A DNA stretch of 64,000 bases. Origin: an uncultured Prevotellaceae bacterium. Its GTDB lineage: Bacteria; Bacteroidota; Bacteroidia; Bacteroidales; Bacteroidaceae. Location of the stretch: positions 1-64,000 of the forward strand of contig CACYME010000002.1 of the NCBI GenBank assembly GCA_902775475.1, read 5' to 3'. This document shows, one piece after another, positions 59,600-64,000 of this stretch. A program made the position numbers and the translations under genes. The stretch's first letter is position 1. Each line of letters opens with the position of its first letter. Below the pieces are notes generated by a model. The model was not told where the DNA came from, made no database searches, and was given only the letters and a program-made list of their open reading frames with translations.

Positions 59600-61249
59600 T
59601 CACTCGTAGCTGTAGAGCTTGATGTGCAGCATCTTCCACTCTCCCACCCCGATGCGGGCATGCCGACCCTGGTGGCTCTGGTCGCCGTTGTGGCGACGAA
59701 GATAGCGAAAATGGCCGGTTTCATCGATAGAAACCTCGTCGACGGAGAGCAGCCCGAGGCGCTGGCCCTTGAAGTTTTGAGCTTCATGTTTCTGGTTCGA
59801 ACTGGGGCCGCCGGCCTCCACGAAGCCGTCCTCGCCCAGCCGCTGCTGCTCTTCCTGCGCCTTCTCGCCCCTGGTCTTGAAGTCGACGACGACGCCGCTG
59901 CCAGCCAGAAGATACTCGTATTTGTTCAGGCGCAGCAGCACGGCACCGCCCTCGGGCCAGGTGGAGCCGTCGGTGGCGCGAGGGTCCCAGGGCAGGGTGA
60001 AGTAGTGGCGGCAAGTCATCACGACATCGTCGGCATCGCTGATGATGCGCTCGCGGTCGTCCTGGTCGAAGAGGAGGCCCCAGGAGCTATTGGTGGGTTG
60101 TAGACGGGATAATTGGCGGAGGAGGTCGTAAGCCCTGGTCACGCTCTCGGTCTCGCGGGCGCTGGCCTGGTCGATGGCGAAGGGGCTGAAGCCCAGGGCC
60201 TGGTGCTCGCCGAAGGCATAGAGGGCACGCACGCCACTGTTCTCGCAGCAGCGGCTCTCGGGGATGAACAGGCGGTTCTTCACGGGTCCGCCGTCCTGCG
60301 GCCGCTGGGGCATGGCATACTGGGCCGCCCACGACTTGAAGCCCGTGTCGTAGATGTCGGGAGCCAGCAGGTCGACGGTGGGTGCCCCGGCCTGCCAGAA
60401 GTCGGCGAGATGGGCCAGCGGCCCTGCCGAGGGATATTCGCCGGGCTTGCGGCCACGGCTGTTCATGGCGGCGTTCACGTAGAGCGGCATGTCGTAGATG
60501 TCGCGGGCGGCCTTGGCCAGGTGCTCCACGTAGCAGGCGTAGTAGTAGGCCATGAACTTCTCCTCGCCGTAGGGGTCGTCGCCGAAGGCATCGGACCAAG
60601 TGACTGGAGATTTGAGGTTTGAGGATTGGGTGACAAGGGGCAAAACTGCCGATGGAATGGGCGATTTCCACGCTTTCTCGGCCAGCGGCGAGTGGTCACG
60701 TGCGGCTTCGAGCATGCCGATTTCGTTCTCTATCTGCATCATGATGACGGTGCCGGTGCCCCGGTCCTTCTGGGCGAGGTGCTGCATCAGTGCCGTGAAG
60801 GCCGTCAGGTCGGCGTGCAGCACGTTGTCGCTGAAGGCGCAGGCTATCTCCACCGGCTTGCCGCTGCGGGTGCGGGCACGTGGGAACCGCTTCACGTCCT
60901 GTTTGAACCACGCCGGCGCATAGCACGACATGCTGTTCTTCCAGGCTCCGAACCAGAGGAAGACGACCTTCAGCCCGTTTTCGCGTGCCCGGTCGATGGT
61001 GGCGTCGATGAGCGTGAAGTCGAACTGGCCCTCCACGGGCTCCATCAGCTCCCAGTAGGCAGGCACGAGCACGGTGTTCAGGCCCAGACGGGCCATGCGG
61101 GGCATCACCTCGCCGATGTCGTCGGCGCTGGTGGCGGCTGAGTTGCTCAGCTCGCCGCCTAAGATGGGATAAGGGAACTTAACAGTGGCCCCGGCGCACA
61201 GCCAGCTGAGCAGCGCGCAAAAAAGTAGGATGTGGCTACGCTTTTTCAT
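59600..61249 (-). CDS. GH35-like beta-galactosidase family enzyme
   Basis: A 549-aa secreted enzyme. After the signal peptide (ending CAGA) comes a TIM barrel of the GH35 type (about 45-390): VLVPAYWELMEPVEGQFDFT, VVFLWFGAWKNSMSCYAP, the acid/base region MMQIENEIGM and a later LFIPESRCCENSG with a candidate nucleophile. The C-terminal part (about 400-545) resembles the DUF5597 domain often attached to these proteins. Family members act on beta-galactosides in plant glycans. A stretch near residue 205 (VTQSSNLKSPVTW) is encoded by a GATTTGAGGTTTGAGG-type tract. Promoter at 61276-61284. Family fairly sure, substrate not. Confidence 0.85.
   Translation of the reverse strand: MKKRSHILLFCALLSWLCAGATVKFPYPILGGELSNSAATSADDIGEVMPRMARLGLNTVLVPAYWELMEPVEGQFDFTLIDATIDRARENGLKVVFLWFGAWKNSMSCYAPAWFKQDVKRFPRARTRSGKPVEIACAFSDNVLHADLTAFTALMQHLAQKDRGTGTVIMMQIENEIGMLEAARDHSPLAEKAWKSPIPSAVLPLVTQSSNLKSPVTWSDAFGDDPYGEEKFMAYYYACYVEHLAKAARDIYDMPLYVNAAMNSRGRKPGEYPSAGPLAHLADFWQAGAPTVDLLAPDIYDTGFKSWAAQYAMPQRPQDGGPVKNRLFIPESRCCENSGVRALYAFGEHQALGFSPFAIDQASARETESVTRAYDLLRQLSRLQPTNSSWGLLFDQDDRERIISDADDVVMTCRHYFTLPWDPRATDGSTWPEGGAVLLRLNKYEYLLAGSGVVVDFKTRGEKAQEEQQRLGEDGFVEAGGPSSNQKHEAQNFKGQRLGLLSVDEVSIDETGHFRYLRRHNGDQSHQGRHARIGVGEWKMLHIKLYSYE
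60598..60645. repeat. GATTTGAGG tract inside the GH35-like gene
   Basis: GAGATTTGAGGTTTGAGGAT followed by TGGGTGAC, a short degenerate tandem tract in coding sequence, like one arm of the window's inverted-repeat elements. Confidence 0.4.
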
Positions 61250-61275
61250 ATTGTTGGTGGTTGATTATTGGTGTT

Positions 61276-61284
61276 GCAAACTTA
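61276..61284 (-). promoter_or_regulatory. -7 box, GH35-like gene
   Basis: TAAGTTTGC on the minus strand, 27 nt before the start codon at 61249. Confidence 0.6.
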
Positions 61285-61311
61285 CACATTTTTTTTGATT
61301 TGTGCAATTTT

Positions 61312-61722
61312 TAGTGTTCAAAATTTCCTCAAAAAAAAGTTCACGACGGAGCGACATTTTAGAGCGAAAAATGGCCATTTTCAGCCTTCGGAACGCCCTC
61401 GCGGGGTGACGAGAAGGAGTTGAGCGGGCTTATTTTGGCACATTTTCGCCCTTTTGTGCAGCTTTTTGGCGATTTTTTCGCGTTTTTTTGCCTCATTTTT
61501 CGTTTCTGTAAGCACGCCAAATTTTCAAAAGTCAACGCCTTTTGAAAATTTGGCGTTGACTTTTTCTGGCGCGAGGTGCTCTTTTTTGGACAAAACAGAG
61601 CCATCTTTCTGTCAGTCAACCATTTACCAAAACCGCTCAAAACTCGCCCATTTTCAAGAAAAAATTTCTTCGCGCAGAATTTTTGAGTATTTGAGGGGGT
61701 CGAGTGTTCATTTTCGGAAATC
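61312..61722 (+). repeat. AT-rich ~400-nt dispersed element, copy D
   Basis: Core stem AAAAGTCAACGCC / GGCGTTGACTTTT (61527-61564) overlaps an alternative perfect 17-bp stem CGCCAAATTTTCAAAAG / CTTTTGAAAATTTGGCG (61515-61555); the two cannot form together. Flanks share blocks with copies B and C (TTTTGTGCAGCTTTTTGGCG, CAACCATTTACC, CTCAAAACTCGCC). Related end motifs AGTGTTCA lie near 61312 and 61702. Upstream of the GH35-like gene. Confidence 0.85.
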
Positions 61723-61786
61723 TTTTAGCATTTTTTAAGATAAAAGGAGGAGGCACAGGGCGGTGCATCGCGGTCAAGAAACGAGC

Positions 61787-61863
61787 AGCCACGGCTTCCT
61801 GCCTGTTGGCCTGTGACGCAACAGTGTTGCGTCATAGTGAGACAGGCGGGGAGCCGTGGCTGA
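61787..61863. terminator. large hairpin containing a 21-bp palindrome, beyond the 61.9-63.6 kb gene
   Basis: Outer arms CAGCCACGGCT and AGCCGTGGCTG, middle arms GCCTGT/ACAGGC, and at the centre a perfect palindrome (61814-61834, arms TGACGCAACA / TGTTGCGTCA). It lies just beyond the stop of the minus-strand gene and could end its transcript, although no T-run follows. Confidence 0.6.
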
Positions 61864-61885
61864 GAGGGGGTGCTGGCAGCAGCGC

Positions 61886-63619
61886 TTACTTGACGAAGAG
61901 CTTCTTCGACTTCTGGCTGCCGTCGGCATACTTGACGGTGACGATGTTCAGGCCCTTCACCAGACCGCTGCGCTGGCGACCAGAAACATCGGTGTAGACG
62001 GTGCTGACCACCTGGGCGGTGGTGGCCTTCTTCACCGACGTGGTCGGGTCGACATAGTAGACCACCGGCGAGCGCTTCACATCGCCACCACCACGGTAGA
62101 TGGTCTGCACGCCAATGTCGGTGAAGTCGCTCTCGTAGAAATAGACGGTGTGGTACATGCCACCACCACCGATAATGTCGTTATTGCTGAAGTTGTAGCC
62201 AATCTCCGTTGTGGGCTCATCGCCCCAGCCGATGTAGGTCTCTTCCGAGAAGACGAGGGGCTGGTCGTCGAAGTAGAGCGAGAAGAAAAGCTTCTCGGGC
62301 AGGATATAGTTGCCGTCGACGTCGGTGGTGTAGAGGTTGAAGCTGGCATAGCCCCATGCGCCCCAGTCAAACACGCTATAGGGCATGTAGTAGGTCCAGA
62401 CGGGTGCGGCGGGCTCGACGCTCACCTCGTTGAACTCGTAGAAGATGGGTGCATAGAAGTGGTCGTGGACCAGCAGCTCGGTCTTACCGGCGTTGAAGAG
62501 TAGGCCGTCCTCGGGGTCAACGGCGTCGAAGCGGTTGGCAGCGGCATCGTAGTTGAGGACCAGTGGCGACTCGGATTCATAGTCGTAGATGGTGCTCCAG
62601 CCCCACTCGTCGGTCTGCACCTCGGGGTCGCTCACCTTCACGTAGAGCAGCGTGCTATAGGTGTTCTCCACGCCGAGGAACTGGTCGCCGGAAATCGTGG
62701 CCTTGTCGCCGCTGATGTCGGCCACCACCACATAGCCCTCGGGCAGGCGGACGGTGCTGTTGAAGCCCTTCAGATAGAGCTTGTCGTTGGCGATGGCAGC
62801 CTGGACGATGGCGTAGGCATAGTCTTTCATGTAGGGTTTGTTCACGAAGATGTAGTCCTTGTACTCCAGTCCTTCCGGCTCCTTCTGCGGCACCTCGCTG
62901 AAGGGGTGGAACGAGCAGTTCTGGTCGCCATAGCCGGGCCAGGTGAGCTCCTCGTCCTCATACTCCAGACCGCCGAAGAGCACGTCGGGGTTCAGGGGTG
63001 AGAGGCTGCCGTCGTCCTCAATCTTGAACTGGATGGACTCCACGGTCTCGTCGTAGACATACTCTGTATAGGTGTATTCCTCGCCATACCAGTCGGTACC
63101 CGTTGCCTCCTGGCCCTTCAGGCCGAAGAGATAGTAGGTGTAGAGCTCGTTGGTAGAGCCGTTGTCGTACCACAGCTGGGTGCAGATCTGTCCACAGTCA
63201 ACGGTGACGACGCCGTCGCTGACCGTTCCCTTCACCCACTGTCCGCCATTGCACATGTTGGTGACGAAGTTCTTGAAGTAGTAGTTGCCGTCGGTACCCT
63301 TTACCACGTAGGTGCCCTTCTCGGTGTAGTCGGCGGGGGCAGGCGACCCGTAGACGGGCAGCCAGTCGGTGCCCTCGCGGCGCATGAGCATCAGCTCGCC
63401 GTCGGGCTGCTCGGTGATGGCCTCGTCGGCCATGGCGGCCTTGCTGCGCGACAGGCTGACACCGGCAGGCTGGGCCTTGAACTCAACGCGACCAGCATTC
63501 AGGGTGGAGCGACTTTGCAGATAGGGGTTGCTCTCGGGAGACACGTCGCCATAGGGGCGCTGTGCAAAAGTGGCCATCGACAGGGCGGCCATGATTGCAA
63601 GGGTAAAAACTTTTCTCAT
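61886..63619 (-). CDS. secreted protein of unknown function with T9SS-type tail
   Basis: A 577-aa exported protein from ATG 63619, chosen because the -7 box at 63657-63665 lies inside the longer frame. The signal peptide ends ATFAQ. It is rich in aromatic and acidic residues with beta-strand character (GTYVVKGTDGNYYFKNFV, LPEGYVVVADISGDKATISG) and resembles uncharacterised Bacteroidales surface proteins, but I recognise no domain. The end, VYTDVSGRQRSG then GLNIVTVKYADGSQKSKKLF, matches the GH98 tail in form and suggests export by the type IX system. Monocistronic. Function unknown. Confidence 0.75.
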   Translation of the reverse strand: MRKVFTLAIMAALSMATFAQRPYGDVSPESNPYLQSRSTLNAGRVEFKAQPAGVSLSRSKAAMADEAITEQPDGELMLMRREGTDWLPVYGSPAPADYTEKGTYVVKGTDGNYYFKNFVTNMCNGGQWVKGTVSDGVVTVDCGQICTQLWYDNGSTNELYTYYLFGLKGQEATGTDWYGEEYTYTEYVYDETVESIQFKIEDDGSLSPLNPDVLFGGLEYEDEELTWPGYGDQNCSFHPFSEVPQKEPEGLEYKDYIFVNKPYMKDYAYAIVQAAIANDKLYLKGFNSTVRLPEGYVVVADISGDKATISGDQFLGVENTYSTLLYVKVSDPEVQTDEWGWSTIYDYESESPLVLNYDAAANRFDAVDPEDGLLFNAGKTELLVHDHFYAPIFYEFNEVSVEPAAPVWTYYMPYSVFDWGAWGYASFNLYTTDVDGNYILPEKLFFSLYFDDQPLVFSEETYIGWGDEPTTEIGYNFSNNDIIGGGGMYHTVYFYESDFTDIGVQTIYRGGGDVKRSPVVYYVDPTTSVKKATTAQVVSTVYTDVSGRQRSGLVKGLNIVTVKYADGSQKSKKLFVK

Positions 63620-63656
63620 AAGCTTTTTTTTAATAAATGAATAGTAGTTTAGCCTT

Positions 63657-63665
63657 GCAAAGATA
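63657..63665 (-). promoter_or_regulatory. -7 box, 61.9-63.6 kb secreted protein gene
   Basis: TATCTTTGC on the minus strand, 38 nt before the start codon at 63619. Confidence 0.75.
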
Positions 63666-63794
63666 CGATTTTCGCCAGTCTTTTCTTTCGATTTCAAACA
63701 TTAATCGGCCAAACAGTTTTTGTTCTTAACATAAATCAAGGCTAACGCGAGTGTAAAGATTGCGTTAGCCTTAATGACGGTTGACTACTGACAT

Positions 63795-64000
63795 TCATTC
63801 TGCCGTTTTCTTCCTAAACACCTTATAGGCTGCAATCACAAGGAAGACGATGAAGATGGTGACCAAAGCAGCCATCACAGACGTAAGGAAGAAAAGACGG
63901 ACGTTCTGACGATTCTCAAGCTCCTTGAATTTTGCGTGGAAACGAAGGCCATTCGCATAGATGAAACTTATCTTTGACTGATTGGTGAACTCGATACTAT
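63795..64000 (-). CDS. C-terminal end of a membrane protein (partial)
   Basis: The open frame runs off the right edge of the window; 68 codons are visible before the TGA (complement at 63795-63797). It reads IEFTNQSKISFIYANGLRFH, then KELENRQNVRLFF, one membrane helix (about 24 residues, LTSVMAALVTIFIVFLVIAA) and a short basic tail YKVFRKKTAE. The visible part suggests a periplasmic domain anchored by a C-terminal helix. Too little is present to assign a family. Confidence 0.65.
   Translation of the reverse strand, partial: SIEFTNQSKISFIYANGLRFHAKFKELENRQNVRLFFLTSVMAALVTIFIVFLVIAAYKVFRKKTAE

Overview
The window looks like a chromosomal segment of a GC-rich member of the Bacteroidales, most likely Prevotellaceae. 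Four things point there: promoters of the Bacteroidetes form (a -7 box TAnnTTTG about 20 nt after a TTTG) in front of almost every transcription unit, no strong Shine-Dalgarno sites, a complete type IX secretion (T9SS) core operon, and secreted proteins that end in short tails of the kind seen on Prevotella T9SS cargo (LQGR or SGRQR followed by a Gly-Lys-Lys or Gly-Lys-Thr end). I cannot name a genus. I see no tRNA, rRNA, CRISPR array, prophage or transposase gene.

Layout. 0.4-5 kb: acyl-CoA ligase with its XRE-cupin regulator, then a secreted C10 cysteine protease. 5-13 kb: amino-acid metabolism, with SDR threonine dehydrogenase and its partner 2-amino-3-ketobutyrate CoA ligase flanking proB, an unknown secreted protein, proA, an N-succinylornithine carbamoyltransferase-like gene and a TerC membrane protein. 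14-22 kb: a 1705-aa secreted Asp-box/LamG protein with a BACON-like lipoprotein, then a membrane-spanning kelch-AraC regulator. 22-26 kb: cysS, an Lrp-type regulator and an LTA-synthase-like sulfatase-fold enzyme. 26-34 kb: a probable xylan-degrading group (GH43, a CE6-CE1 double esterase, GH98). 34.6-39 kb: a UmuD-like S24 autoprotease fused to an unknown domain, hutI, and an unrecognised secreted protein. 39.2-46.1 kb: the T9SS operon porP/sprF, gldK, gldL, gldM, gldN and a PorT-like barrel. 46-55.6 kb: aquaporin, O-methyltransferase, aroQ, xerD, parE, a nucleoside kinase and a Na/Pi cotransporter. 55.8-64 kb: a BspA-type leucine-rich repeat protein with a half-dockerin tail, a GH35-like enzyme, a further secreted protein and the 3' end of a membrane-protein gene.

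How the parts fit. Four secreted proteins (C10 protease, Asp-box protein, GH98, the 63.6-kb protein) carry T9SS-type tails, so the secretion machinery and some of its probable cargo lie together.

The most unusual content is non-coding. (1) Four copies of a roughly 400-nt AT-rich element lie in four different intergenic gaps, each built round the same 13-bp stem and able in at least one copy to form two mutually exclusive hairpins. (2) A large set of short palindromic or tandem elements sits both between genes and in frame inside about ten protein-coding genes, including proA, the carbamoyltransferase, cysS, hutI, gldK and the sulfatase-fold enzyme. This resembles the Rickettsia palindromic elements in behaviour. 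(3) A promoter-to-terminator unit of about 64 nt on the minus strand near 47.75 kb is a good candidate small RNA.
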